Position numbers and translations under genes: made by a program
Shown: positions 43,722 through 54,899 of the stretch, piece after piece
Numbering within the stretch: position 1 is the first letter of the stretch
How the letters are laid out: every line of letters starts with the position of its first letter
Assembly: GCA_039621445.1 (NCBI GenBank)
Contig: CP154957.1
Coordinates: forward strand, 17,740,595-17,804,594
Reading direction: 5' to 3'
DNA length: 64,000 nucleotides
Origin: Euglena gracilis
Lineage: Eukaryota > Euglenida > Euglenophyceae > Euglenales
The notes under the pieces: model-generated
Seen by the model: only the letters and a program-made list of their open reading frames with translations
Databases searched by the model: none
What the model was told of the DNA's origin: nothing

Positions 43722-44003
43722 GGGGATGCCTAAAAAGCGGTGCGGCACCACTAGGGCGCCGATTGACACCGCTTGGCCGGGAACCTTTGGCCAGGTGATT
43801 CCTTTGTGGGAAACATATGAAGTCACGTCTGACAAAATTATTTGATCAACCCGATTAATCATACTTAAAAAATTGTAACGTATGACAACTTATCGTGCAC
43901 ACCATCAAGAAAATATTGCAACGACCTCCCCTAAAAAAGCAAAATTTGTCGTCAAGCGGTGTCAAGTGGTCCAGCGGTGCCGCACCGCTTTTCAGGCATC
44001 CCC
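43722..44003. mobile_element. 282-bp TIR element, GGGGATGCC family
   Basis: TIRs of about 28 bp: GGGGATGCCTAAAAAGCGGT at the left and GGGGATGCCTGAAAAGCGGT inverted at the right, both continuing GCGGCACC. GAA stands outside both ends (43,719-43,721 and 44,004-44,006), a possible 3-bp TSD. Subterminal CAAGCGGTGTCA copies are inverted as well. No coding capacity. Confidence 0.85.
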
Positions 44004-44009
44004 GAAGGC

Positions 44010-46460
44010 CAAGTTTAGGGGGCCAAGTAGGGCCCCGCCCAGGGAGGGGGTGATATCCATACTGAAAACGAGATCCACATCTATCATCCATACCTGAACC
44101 TATGTATGCTTCTTCTATCATTTATCTATATTTGTATATCCATCGATATCGGTGTTTGTACAGGATGAAGCCCACAAGAAAGGCCTGCACCCAGTGGGTG
44201 CACTGCCAGGATCCGCTGTTTTGTGCATGGGAAGGGCAGGGCAAGGCAAGGGCAGAGCCCCGGAAAGGGCAGCCTCCGATGTGACACATGGTGGCAGAGC
44301 CAACGTCAGTGGTTACTGGAGGTCAGGCCGGGCGATGGGGCAGCATGCATGATGGGGCGGCAGGCGAAAACGAGGGCCTGGCGGCAGGGCGGTCCTTAAC
44401 AAAAAGCAAACTTCCCGTCCCAGCACATTCAATGCAAAATTCACAGGAAAAATGGACCGGAAAATGGCCATGTTTTGGCTAAAATGGGTCGACATCGGAG
44501 AAAAAAAATGCTTTTTGGCATCCTTGGTCCATCGCCCATCCACCCAAAACGTTAAAAAATGCGTCTTACGACGTTTTGATTTTTGACCTCGTTCGGTCCC
44601 CGGACAGGCCGTTGGACGTCCCCATAGCCTAAGGGCGGTCCTCAATGGGCGGTCCTTTCGGGAGAAAAAAAAATCTCCCGCATCCCGTTCCCGTCCCTCA
44701 TTCCCGTCCCTTATGGACCGCGCTGCCTGGCGGTATATTACAGGGACGTGCCACGGACCATACGGTGTAAAGGGCAGGTGGGGAAATGGTGTGCCAAGAC
44801 CCAGCGTCAACCATCGATGGGGTGGAGGGGGGTCCAGCGGAATGATTCTAATAAAACATTAATAAAGACAGAACATACCTCCTCGCAAGCGCCACTGTGG
44901 GAAAAAGCGGCCGCATCACCAGCAAATGGTTGACAGAATGGGATAGGCTTCAAATGAGTCTTGGACTACGTCCAGCAGTTGCGCTCATCCCTCCTCGGTG
45001 GCTGGGCCTGGCTACAGAAACAAGAAAGAGTGGTCACACACAGAGATCCACCCAGACCCAAGCAGCAAGAGCAGGTGCCCAGAGCGCTACTGGGGGCTGG
45101 GAATTCTGCAGACAAACACAGGGTTCGTGGACCTTGAACATCGATGTGGGGCAAGGGGCTTCCCGCCAAATAATGTCCACCTGGTTTTAATACAATTCCA
45201 ATACTCCTAAAAAAAGAAATTTTCAGCTTTCCCCCATTTATTGTCCCCTCCGGTTGAGAAGGGGAAAACAGGGTCCGGGAAGGGTTTTGGTGGCAGAGCT
45301 ACCAGCTCCAAAGAGAAGCAGTGCAGTTGATAGACCTAGCCTGCAGGAACAATATCGCAAAAGAGACACAAAAACAACCTTCCCACCGCACACACACACA
45401 GAGATGTGCATACTTGTGTGTGCACAGAGCACACATTTTTTCTGGTCAGGATTTTCCAAACTGGCCAGAAAGCTTTTATTGCCTGGTGAGTATCTTCTCG
45501 AGCAAATACAATACAGTACAGTACCACATGCCATGGCACAGGAGGACATGATGGCCTCGTCCCTTCACCCTACAGGGTGATATACCCGCTGGCACAGTTG
45601 TTGCATAGAAGTAGGGTGGCAAACCAGGGGAGGACCTCGGGCTTATTGGGGCAAAATGTGCTTGCAATTACCGCTGTAGAAACCACGACAATTAGAATTA
45701 ATGGCGATTCACGGATGAACCAATGCTCAGTGCACAACGCCATTTTTAATGAGGATTCGACAGTGAAACCAACCTACCCACCCAACATAATCCCCCGGGT
45801 TTTTGTATTTCAGCGGGCTCATTCTCAAACCCTTCTGCACGGGTTTCCGCCTGAAAGATCCCCTGCTCACCCACATCATTCAAATGCCGTGTGTGCTGCA
45901 TCCCAACCCCGACAGAGCACTATCCACCAAACAAAAAAAAATACAACACAACATGCCCACTCATTCTGGTCAGCTGTGAATGAAGCTTTCTAACGTTTCA
46001 TGCATTTATGTGCACAGAGAACTTCCTGCAAACGGTCTTACAAAAACTTCCAAAAAAAATTGTGTTCTGTTTCCGCACCGCCGCAAACAAAATTTTTGAG
46101 TATCTCTCAGTGGGGGTTGGCAGGTGGGGAAAAATGTTCATTTTTGCGTAGCCCAGGTGTTTCATCAACACGGAACTTGTGCGCTGACAAATTAAGGACA
46201 CCACGCACTCAAACCACATCCCATTTCACTTCATCTTTGCCCCAAGCTTCTCAAAATCCTTGAGCTTGTGATGACCAGAATGGTGTTGAAGCCTTTCCCA
46301 ACCCCTCTGTTCTAGCAGCACAGGCAACCACGCCCCCCTCCCTCCCGCGCCTTCCTGCTCCAACTGTCATCCCACGCTACTAATGATACATTGTGTGGAG
46401 AGCTTGTAAAACCAATCAGGACACCTGGCGCAAGCACACACAGCGCACACCTCGTTGCGG
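44010..46460. other. No recognised gene
   Basis: Open frames below 170 codons on both strands without domain signatures. A GC-rich patch lies at 44.2-44.4 kb. Confidence 0.35.
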
Positions 46461-46469
46461 AATCATCAC

Positions 46470-47049
46470 TTCTTTAGGCGGTAAACCGCCTAACCTCATT
46501 TTTAACGTTATTCCCAGCCCGGTCCCCTCCGTAAGGGCAGCATCTCTTCATCACAAAAACAAATTTTGCGCGGCTTACTGCCTAAAACATCCTTTCCAGA
46601 AATTATAGCATCTTTTGGGCAGTGTTGTCTGTTCACCTCTCCCACCACTGGACCTCGGGATTCACGAGATGTTCAAAAATAGGCGGGTTGCTTAGGCGGT
46701 TGCCTCTTCTTCACCTGCAACACCATGTCATCCCCCCACAGGGGGGGGGTCCGGCAGCATCGCCAAACAACCGGAGCTCCAGTGGCCAGGTGTTCTCCCA
46801 CCGTTTCTGCGTTTCAAAATTTCAAGGCGTTCCAGGGGGGTGTTTTCCAAAACCTCCCTAAAACGACCATAAATTTTCAAAATCGTCATTTTGTCAAAAT
46901 GGCCAAAATGGACCTTAAACCACCCAAATTTTTGCGCTGGTGGCACCCTCTCAAAATTTTGTGCACGGTGGGGTGTCATAAAACGGAAACCCGCGCACCT
47001 CAAACGCACAGAAATTGGAAAAAATTTTGGGCAATTCGCGCCGCCTAAG
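46470..47049. mobile_element. Element(s) with TTAGGCGG ends related to the 22-kb element
   Basis: CTTAGGCGGTTGCC begins at 46,691, and its inverse GCCGCCTAAG ends at 47,049, the same terminal CTTAGGCGG as at 22,047. A TTTAGGCGGTAAACCGCCTAA palindrome stands at 46,473-46,493. The outside bases do not give a convincing duplication. Confidence 0.55.
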
Positions 47050-47280
47050 CATGGCAGGCACACCCCCTCGGGGGGGGGGGCAGCCCAAGGTCGGGTGGGT
47101 CCTTGCTAAAAGGATAAAGAAAACAGGATCGGTCGCCGGACAGAGGTGCCTGCCCAACCCACCCCCGAAACCCTACCCCCCCTGGGTGGGGTTGGCAGGG
47201 GTGCTACGGAGTGCCTGGTGACTGCCCCTAGCACCCCCCTGGGGTGGGGTAGGCGCCCGACTAAAAAAAAAACTGGTCCT
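47050..47280. repeat. G/C-run repeat with 'gtgcctgccc' module
   Basis: Shares GGTGCCTGCCCAACCC, C-runs and a GGGGTGGGG module with the CAGG-family interiors at 7.1, 28.0 and 43.0 kb. Confidence 0.5.
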
Positions 47281-47894
47281 GTTTCTGGTGGTGGTTGTGG
47301 CTGATGGAACACTACAATGAGCTCGGCGCCACTACCATGCCTGGGCCCGCCTTGCGAAGGTGCCCTTAAAACTTGACCGCAGGCTGTTTCAAAAAAAGGA
47401 GACATTTTGCCTAGTGCATCAGGTGATTGCACAATGAACCCTTGCCTTATGAGGTTTGCTTACGCCTCGCATCCGCCAAAATGCCCATATCATGTTCCTC
47501 CCCGTTGACCAAAATCACCTTTGTGCGATCCGACTCGACCAAAAAACACAAAAAGTCACGAATAGTCACAAATGAGAATTTTGGGGTCCGATACACGAAA
47601 CAGAGGTGATCCCTGAAGTGTAGCTGTGCCTTAATTCCGGGATTGCCTCTGTTTCGTGTTGGGTATCCCAATTTTTCATTCGTGACTTTTCATAATATTT
47701 TGTGGTGTTTTGTGGTTTTGTGATTTTTTGTGTTACAACAAATTGTCCGCTCTGGCCTCCTTGTACAACCTTTTTCACTGAAAATGGTGTGGATCTATCA
47801 TCCATCATCCTGATCTGAGTCTTGGCACACGCAATTGTTGCCCCAGCCAGACGTGGTAATCACAACCAAACAACTATGACAGATTCCAAATTTT

Positions 47895-47960
47895 AGCTCG
47901 CAGTCGGCTGCTGTCGGCCGCGGTCGGCTGCGGTCGGACGCGGTCGGCTGCGGTCGGCAA
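47895..47960. repeat. GCGGTCGGCT tandem decamers
   Basis: GCTGCGGTCGG-type units in tandem. The same unit recurs at 48,680-48,722, and its Gly/Cys-rich relative at 59,841-59,912. Confidence 0.85.
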
Positions 47961-48029
47961 AATAGTCGGCGGTAGGTGGAGGCAGGCCAACAAAAAATGA
48001 GCATATATCACAATCACACAATCCACTGT

Positions 48030-48590
48030 TGCCAACTTTTGGCCACTTTTCGCTGCTTTTGGCCAATTTTTGATGCTTTTGGACTGCTTTTGGCCACTGT
48101 TGCCGACTTTTGGTCACTTTTTGCTGCCTTTGCCCATTTTTTTCCTGCCTTTTGCTTTCTTTTGGTCACTTTTGTTGCTTTTGCCCAAAAAAATGCCCGA
48201 AGTGGTCCAAAAAAGCCAGAAATGGCGCAAAATGGCCCTGCTTTTGGCCAATTTTGGTCACTTTAACAGCTTTTGTTCACTTTTGGCAACAAACTGGCGC
48301 AAAATGCTCAAAAATGTTCAATTTGGACCAAAAAAAAGACCAAAAAAAAGGGCAAAAATAACACAAAAAAGGTCGGAAATGGCCTTAAATGGTCAAAAAT
48401 GGCCCAAAATGGCCCCAAGAGCAGGACAAAATGGCCCAAAATTACAAGAAGCGGGCAAAAAGTGGCCAAAAAATGGTCAAAATGGATCAAAATGGGTGAA
48501 TTATGGTGACAAATGGGACAAAAGGGGACAAAAGCGACCTAAAATGGCCAAAAGTGGCCAAAAGTGGCCAAAAGTGACAACTTGAGCCAG
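48030..48590. repeat. Low-complexity CTTTTGGCCA / CAAAATGGCC DNA
   Basis: The first part is rich in CTTTTGGCCACT and the second in its inverse, AAAATGGCCAAA. The block is roughly an imperfect inverted arrangement around 48,200-48,250. No gene. Confidence 0.7.
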
Positions 48591-48679
48591 ATGAGCCAGA
48601 AAAATCTCAAAATCTGGGATAAAAATGGGCCTAATTCCTCATTCTCATTGAAAAATTGACATCAATTAGAAAAAAGTTG

Positions 48680-48722
48680 CGCGGTCGGCTTCGGTCGGCT
48701 GCGGTCGGCTGCGGTCGGCTGC
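48680..48722. repeat. GCGGTCGGCT tandem decamers
   Basis: Four units of GGTCGGCTGC, as at 47.9 kb. Confidence 0.85.
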
Positions 48723-48919
48723 AGTGATTCACAATAAAAAAAGAAAATCCGGCAGGTGCAGACTCTGCCCTTACCATAACACAAAGTGATTCCCCGCAAC
48801 GCCGTAACAGAACATCGGAACTGTGACCTGGCCAACACCGCACAGTTTCTCCTGAGCAGGCTGCTGTTTAAGAACCCGAGGAGGAGGACAGGGTTCTTGT
48901 GCTCTGTGTCTGCCACTAG

Positions 48920-48941
48920 GGGGGGGGGGGGGGGGGGGGGG
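48920..48941. repeat. Poly-G run (~22)
   Basis: One of the longest G homopolymers of the window. Confidence 0.95.
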
Positions 48942-49795
48942 CGGCATCGGTTCTTGGTCCTAGGGTTAGGTGCAGCACTGGTGATCCTTGGAGTATTTTC
49001 AGCCATTTTCCAAAATTTTACTCAGGCCTCCCACTTGCTCTAAACAATTGGTCGCAAACCACTTAGATTGGGGCAAATTGTGCCCTTGCCACCCCATCTG
49101 CCAATTGGTGCATAGAAATCCCTTCGTGGACAGCACCTGCCACTGCGCAGAAGATGGTGCCCCAAACTGAGAAAGTGAAAAACGCACAACCAGACTTTGG
49201 AGTGCTTTTCTGTGAGCCCGGGATGGGGGCAACTTTACACTTGCGTGAATACGGCAAACAAATTTATCAGGGGTCTTTGTCTGCCTTCAAAGCCAGAATT
49301 TTGTGTGCATGCATTTTTTTGGCTGACGCTGCGATATCTGGGGGAGATGACGTGCAGTACACTACATTTCACTCCATCATATCTCAAACATTTCCAAGGG
49401 ACTAATTCCACAGTATCAAATGAAAAAGAAATTTTTCAACGTTGGTAAAAGCAAAAAAAAAAATTCTGTTTCCTGCTCTTTTTCGCAGTGTGAGAGGAAT
49501 AAATGAAATGGAATATGTCTGTTCCAAACCTTCAAAGGTTCAAGAGCCTTCCCTTGGGCAGTGGAGGGGAAAAAAATCCTCGCGCAGTAGTTGCAGGGGG
49601 TTAATCAATTCTTTAGCAGACAGTTAGCTTCAAAAAATTGTACAGAAAGATTTTCCGTAGATTTTCCGTCCTTTTTGGGAAACTCTATTTTTGCTGAGTT
49701 GTGCTTTCCCGTGCTTTTCCGTGGCTCGGAACAGAGGAAATCCCTGCTTGGCAGGGAAGGGGAAGTGCGTTGCTGCATCGCAGAGAGGGAGATAC
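48942..49795. other. No recognised gene
   Basis: Below the HK-A exon no ATPase-domain exon (N, G1 or G2 box) can be found on the minus strand. Confidence 0.4.
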
Positions 49796-49840
49796 CTCCG
49801 CCATCTCGTAGCCCAGCTCCACATCCTGGGGCTTCCGGTC
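49796..49840 (-). pseudogene. HK-A linker exon, third fragment
   Basis: Encodes DRKPQDVELGYEMAE, then donor GAG and GTATCT. HK-B has DRKSWDVELGYEMAE with a donor at the same place. It is separated from the second fragment by the element at 49,841-50,291. Confidence 0.9.
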
Positions 49841-50291
49841 ATAGATTCAATCATAGGTCCAGGATGATGACGCCATAGGGGTTGGAACAGATTGCCTCCA
49901 CTGCCTACACATTAAGAGAATGGGTGTATGACAAGCACACAATACTTGTTTGCTTTTTAATAAATATTCTTTAAACAAACAGGAAACTCAAAATACCCCA
50001 AAAATGGTAACTCTGATGGCACAGCATGGGGAGGGGGGCCTCAAAATGAGACACAAAAAATACACACAAAAACACAAACAACCAAACTGCATGAAAAGGA
50101 GCCCCCGCGATGTACGCTCTTCAGCCTGCTAAGGAGGAGGGTCCAGACACCCCCTCCCAACATCTGGGGGGTGGTCCGCCTTAACCTTACCCCCTGGGGG
50201 GGGGGGGGCACCACTTCCACCCACCTCAAAGCTGACGGGCTTCCCATCTACCACTGGGGGAGGGGGTCACACAGGTGTTGAGTGAATCTAT
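49841..50291. mobile_element. Mutator-like element with captured receiver fragment, 10-bp TSD
   Basis: GCTTCCGGTC is duplicated at 49,831-49,840 and 50,292-50,301. The ends are inverted repeats ATAGATTCAATCA and ATAGATTCACTCA (12 of 13). The 451-bp element has no transposase. It carries, on the minus strand, a spliceable-looking piece of receiver-domain gene: CAG, VDGKPVSFE, GAG then GTGGGT (50,225-50,253), an intron, then TGTAG and AVEAICSNPYGVIILDL with a stop (49,851-49,904). A 9-11 bp TSD plus host-gene capture is characteristic of Mutator-like Pack-MULEs. Confidence 0.88.
49851..49904 (-). pseudogene. Captured receiver (REC) exon fragment
   Basis: Acceptor TGTAG, then AVEAICSNPYGVIILDL, then TGA. 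It is homologous to AVEAIESATYDVAVLDL of HK-B REC2, including the acceptor position. It is cut off at the phosphoacceptor Asp by the element end. It is diverged from HK-B, so the donor was probably a third kinase gene. Confidence 0.85.
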
Positions 50292-50402
50292 GCTTCCGGT
50301 CCACGGGCAGCATGGCCATCGCCTCCTCCACGCACTCCCGCAGGTCGAAGGGCAACCGCTCCAGCTCTACCTGCCCGGCGTCCAGCTTGGCGAAGTCCAG
50401 GA
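50292..50402 (-). pseudogene. HK-A HisKA exon, second fragment
   Basis: Encodes DFAKLDAGQVELERLPFDLR, then ECVEEAMAMLPVDRK, nearly identical to HK-B. It lies between the two insertions. Confidence 0.95.
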
Positions 50403-50815
50403 CAGAGGCACCTTGGGAAATCAATCCGCATTACACTGCAGCACTCTGTATTCCGGCATATGCTGCACCTGGAATGGCACTGTATAACAGCTGCAGCAAG
50501 TCACCCCGCTTCGGGCTGCACGTGTTAATCTACATTTTGCATTCCCATCGTCACAGCTTGCACTTGGGGATGGTAAAAGGAATGATAGAAACATCGCAGC
50601 AAACACTTCTTTTCTCTATTCTTGCTGCAGAGTGACAACTTCTTGTGACTGGCGTGTTTGTGCCGGTGTAGTGGGTGGGGTAGTCTTGCGGAAAGGGGGG
50701 GGCTGAGAGGCCGTGTGCACAGGCGCGGCAAAACCCCCCAAGACCGCAAAACGTCGGGCCACCGGTTTGCTTGCCTCCCTGCCTCCCGCTTTCAGCAGTT
50801 CGAAGGGGACCCCTG
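50403..50815. mobile_element. hAT-like insertion in the HK-A HisKA exon
   Basis: The left end is CAGAGGCACCTT and the right end, inverted, is CAGGGGTCCCCTT. Flanks are GTCCAGGA (50,395-50,402) and GCCCAGGA (50,816-50,823), 7 of 8 identical. Removing it and one flank joins QIL to DFAKLDAG exactly as in HK-B. The 413-bp element has no coding capacity. Confidence 0.85.
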
Positions 50816-50908
50816 GCCCAGGATCTGGTTCACCGTCTGCAGGTTGTGCTCCGCGCTGGCAGTGATGAGCCGCAGCGTCTCCGCCGCGTCCGCCTCGGTG
50901 CCGCCCAG
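50816..50908 (-). pseudogene. HK-A HisKA exon, first fragment
   Basis: Acceptor CCGGGGGCAG in phase 0. Encodes LGGTEADAAETLRLITASAE followed by HNLQTVNQIL. It continues exactly in frame from the H-box exon at 54.3 kb. Confidence 0.95.
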
Positions 50909-50974
50909 CTGCCCCCGGGGCCGGGGACTGGCTGGGGCCACCCAAGGACATTGGGAAGCCCTCGGGGGGGACCC

Positions 50975-51080
50975 AACCATACAATTTTTGCCGACACCCC
51001 CGGGGGGGGGACCACACTCCACTTTTTGAAAAAAGTCATTCACTTTTTTTTAACGTCCATGCCCCCCCGGGGTTTCCACT
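50975..51080. repeat. Fragment of the 5.1-kb element family
   Basis: CCATACAATTTTTGCCGACACC, a G-run and AAGTCATTCACTTT match the left part of the element at 5,133. Confidence 0.6.
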
Positions 51081-51269
51081 CTAAAAAACTCCACGCACAG
51101 ATAGAGTACAAAAAAAAAAATTGCAAAAAACTTCCCCAGCCGCTTGCCTACCACACTACCCCTACACGACACCCATACACACACCCAAAACCACTACACT
51201 CTACAACAAACCACAGTCACACCTCACATGTGGGAAACATTATACGAAGACAGTTCAGCTAGGGAACCG

Positions 51270-51810
51270 TCAACGTGACAAGCTAACAGACGAGACTAGA
51301 CGAGCAAAGGACGAGAGAGACGAGCTGGAACTAGAATATACAAGATATACTAGAATATATTATACGAGAATTGGGAGGATATAGACGATAGACTAAACGA
51401 GGAGTACTATACTGGTAGACAGAGGGACGAGACAGACTATATATGTAGAGACGACATAACTATACATACATACTATAAGGTTACTATACTAACTGTACTG
51501 TACTAACTATTACGAGACTACGAGACGAGACTAGATGTACTATACGAGGTACGATAGAGAAGACTATACTATACGAAAACGAGAAGACTATACTAGATAC
51601 TATTGGAGGATATATATAACACTAGACTAACTATACTATATGAAATAGAAATGTTAGGTATTTATACTATATAGTAAGACTATAGAAAGGATAGAGAACT
51701 ATACTATAAGAAAAAGAAGGCGTGAAGGAGGTATCTATACGGTAGAGTAATACATACTATACTATACTATACTTATAGGCTATACTATACTATACTATAA
51801 AACTGTCGGG
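51270..51810. repeat. Degenerate ACTATA/GAGACGA-rich DNA
   Basis: Imperfect ACTATAC and GACGAGAC motifs, presumably decayed pentamer satellite, border the array that follows. Confidence 0.6.
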
Positions 51811-52019
51811 ACCCAACCCCGAAACCGACAAGCACTTAAAAAAAAACCTGCTTCGGCAGCCGCCCGAGGGTAGAAGCCTGAGAATAACCCAAAAATTTCC
51901 TCTCGAGACAACTCCAAAAAAGGTCATAATATGAAATTTTACAACGTCCTGCCCATGAGAAATACACAAATTCTAAATTTCCAAAATCAACAATGACCCC
52001 GTATTTACTCCACCATACT

Positions 52020-53145
52020 CAACCATGCTATACTATGATACCATACTATAACATGCTATACTATGCCATACCATGCTATATAATATACAATTATATACCA
52101 TACAATACAATACAATACTATACTATACTACACTACACTATAATATAATATATCATACTATACTATACTATACTATACTATACTATACTATACTATACTA
52201 TACTATACTATACTATACTATACTATACTATACTATACTATACTATACTATACTATACTATACTATACTATACTATACTATACTATACTATACTATACTA
52301 TACTATACTATACTGTACTGTACTGTACTGTACTGTACTGTACTGTACTGTACTGTACTGTACTGTACTGTACTGTACTGTACTGTACTGTACTATACTA
52401 TACTATACTATACTATACTATACTATACTATACTATACTATACTATACTATACTATGCTATACTATACTATACTATACTATACTATACTATACTATTCTA
52501 TACTATGCTATGCTATGCTATGCTATGCTATGCTATGCTATGCTATGCTATGCTATGCTATGCTATGCTATGCTATGCTATGCTATGCTATGCTATGCTA
52601 TGCTATGCTATGCTATGCTATGCTATGCTATGCTATAGTATAGTACAGTATAGTATAGTATAGTATAGTATAATATAGTATAGTATAGCATAGTATAGTA
52701 TAGTATAGTATAGTATAGTATAGTATAGTATAGTATTGTATGGTATGGTATGGTATGGTATGGTATGGCATGGTATGGTATGGTATGGTATGGTATGGTA
52801 TGGTATGGTATGGTATGGTATGGTATGGTATGGTATGGTATGGTATGGTATGGTATGGTATGGTATGGTATGGTATGGTATGGTATGGTATAGTATAATA
52901 TAGTATAGTATAGCATTGTATAGCATAGCATTGTATAGCATAGCATAGCATAGCATAGCATTGTATAGCATAGCATAGCATAGCATAGCATAGCATACTA
53001 TACTGTATATACTATATACTATACTATACTATACTATATATACTATATACTATACTATACTTGTACTGTACTGTACTGTACTGTACTGCACTGCACTGTA
53101 CTGCACTGTACTGTACTGTACTGTACTGTACTGTGCTGTACTATG
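52020..53145. repeat. Pentanucleotide satellite with blocks and strand switch
   Basis: Blocks: (ACTAT)n to 52,314; (ACTGT)n 52,315-52,392; (ACTAT)n to 52,500; (GCTAT)n 52,505-52,635; then inverse orientation (AGTAT)n to 52,738; (GGTAT)n 52,739-52,888; (AGCAT)n 52,909-52,993; then (ACTAT)n and (ACTGT)n again to 53,140. The frames it opens (YTILYY, CYAMLCYAM) are not genes. It lies in the HK-A HisKA intron. Confidence 0.97.
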
Positions 53146-53199
53146 CTACACTACACTCTATTACGCTACACTATGCCATATGCCATTATGTATATATGC

Positions 53200-54290
53200 G
53201 TGTGTGTGTGTGTGTATATATATATATATGTATATACATATATATACATAATATATATATATATATCACACCCTACTATACTGGACAACATTCTAAAAAC
53301 AAATCCAAAAAAAACAGAAAAGAATGGAAGAAGCACGAACTTTATCAGAAAATGCTTTTAAAGCAGCCTGATTTTAAAGAAACAAAACCTTTCGAAAAAA
53401 AAGCACCGAGGATTGAAAAAAAGAAGACAAATTTGATAGGTAAGGAATTCTTCTCCATCCATTCACTGTTTATCAGATTTGACTTTATCTTCATTGTTCC
53501 AGAAAACCAAAAGAAAACATTCCCAATCCTTGAAAACAATTTCATAAAAATGTTTTTCAAGCTGTGACACACAAAAAAGTGCATTCCTGATTGTTCAATA
53601 TTTTTTATATGATGCTTGTTTCCCAAAATTTTACCAATTGCCTTTAATCTGCCCTTTTCGTGTATTTTCCATATGGTGTTCTTGGCAAAAAAAAAAACAT
53701 TCAAAATTTTGGACTTTGTTTTGTTCCCACCCTCGAATGTTCCTGTGGCTTAATCAGCAATTTCTATCCTGTTCTATGACTACCTTTCATTCCATGACTC
53801 CATTTGGTATTAATTGAAAAGATTTTGGGTGGGTTTGGGGTTGGTTGCCTGTGTGCTTCTAAATTTCGGTGAGGAACCACTGCAAGATTGAAGAAAAAAA
53901 TGTGAGTTTCAATCCCCAAAATGCTGTGTTGTACAACAAATACCCTCCTATGTCCAACGACCAGTGATATCTGTCCTCCGAAGGGGGAGAGTTCTGACAG
54001 AGAGTTTGTCCTCCGACCAGGAGTCGGTCATCAAACAAGGGTTTTTGTCGGTCCAAAAAGCAAAACACTTCCGCGGACTAGCCAAACCTCCAGAAGGGGG
54101 GGGCGTTAGACATAGGGGGGGGGGGTTGTTGGACACGGGGGGGGGGGCAACAGAAACTGCCCAGACATGGGTCTTCAAGAATGTTGAAACTGCCATCAAA
54201 GATCAGGGAAAAATTCCAGAAAAAAGATAAAATGGACATTCAGCATATCAAAATTCCAATTTTTTTCAAAAAATTGCCGCCAATTGACCG
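53200..54290. other. HK-A intron, no other feature
   Basis: TA repeats at 53,213-53,268, then AT-rich DNA with short open frames. G-runs lie at 54,095-54,150. Confidence 0.4.
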
Positions 54291-54299
54291 GTAAGCCAC

Positions 54300-54420
54300 C
54301 CCCGCCTGGAGGAGGGCAGTACAGCCCAGGATGCCGTTTAATGGGGTCCGGAGCTCGTGGGTGACTTTGGCGATGAAGAGGTTCATCCGCTGCCACTCCC
54401 CGCCAGGTCCAGATGGGCCT
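54300..54420 (-). pseudogene. HK-A HisKA H-box exon
   Basis: Encodes PGGEWQRMNLFIAKVTHELR, then TPLNGILGCTALLQAG. The donor GGGG then GTGGCT joins in phase 0 to the next exon (LGGTEAD). The H-box histidine is intact. Confidence 0.93.
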
Positions 54421-54779
54421 TCCAGGCACTTCAGCCAAGACCAACATCCTGCCTGGTTTAAGGTTACTGAAACTCTGGTATATGAAATTCTGGGGCTGCA
54501 TTTGATATGTTGCATCATTCACATTCACAGAAAATGGATCGCAATCAGGGAGCCTGCATTCCCAATCCCTAATCACTGTTTAACAATGTTTAACAACAAA
54601 GCGAAGGTTTGGGATCAAATACTTCCTTGGTGACCCTGGGGGTATCTTTCCCCCCATATTCATGCACCCCCCCCCCCCGCTGTGGCTGTTTGTTTGGCGC
54701 CTTTTATCCCTTCTTCTGGCCTGGCGCTGTTGTTCGCCTCTGGCCGTTTCGTCTGTGTACATGGAGGTGTCCGGAGCCT

Positions 54780-54855
54780 GGCGGGACTGACCTTGTTTAC
54801 GATGCCGGCCACCAAGCGACCGCCAGGCACATACTCCACTTTAGTTAGAGGGGGT
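54780..54855 (-). other. Possible small exon
   Basis: On the minus strand CTAAAG precedes EYVPGGRLVAGIVNK and a donor AAG then GTCAGT. No family recognised. It could be an HK-A linker exon by position. Confidence 0.2.
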
Positions 54856-54899
54856 CTCCTTCACCGTGAAGACACACCAGTTACTCTCCACGCAACCCG

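Noticed and set aside
52073-52996. Open frames of YTILYY and CYAML repeats
   Set aside because: Translation of the pentanucleotide satellite.
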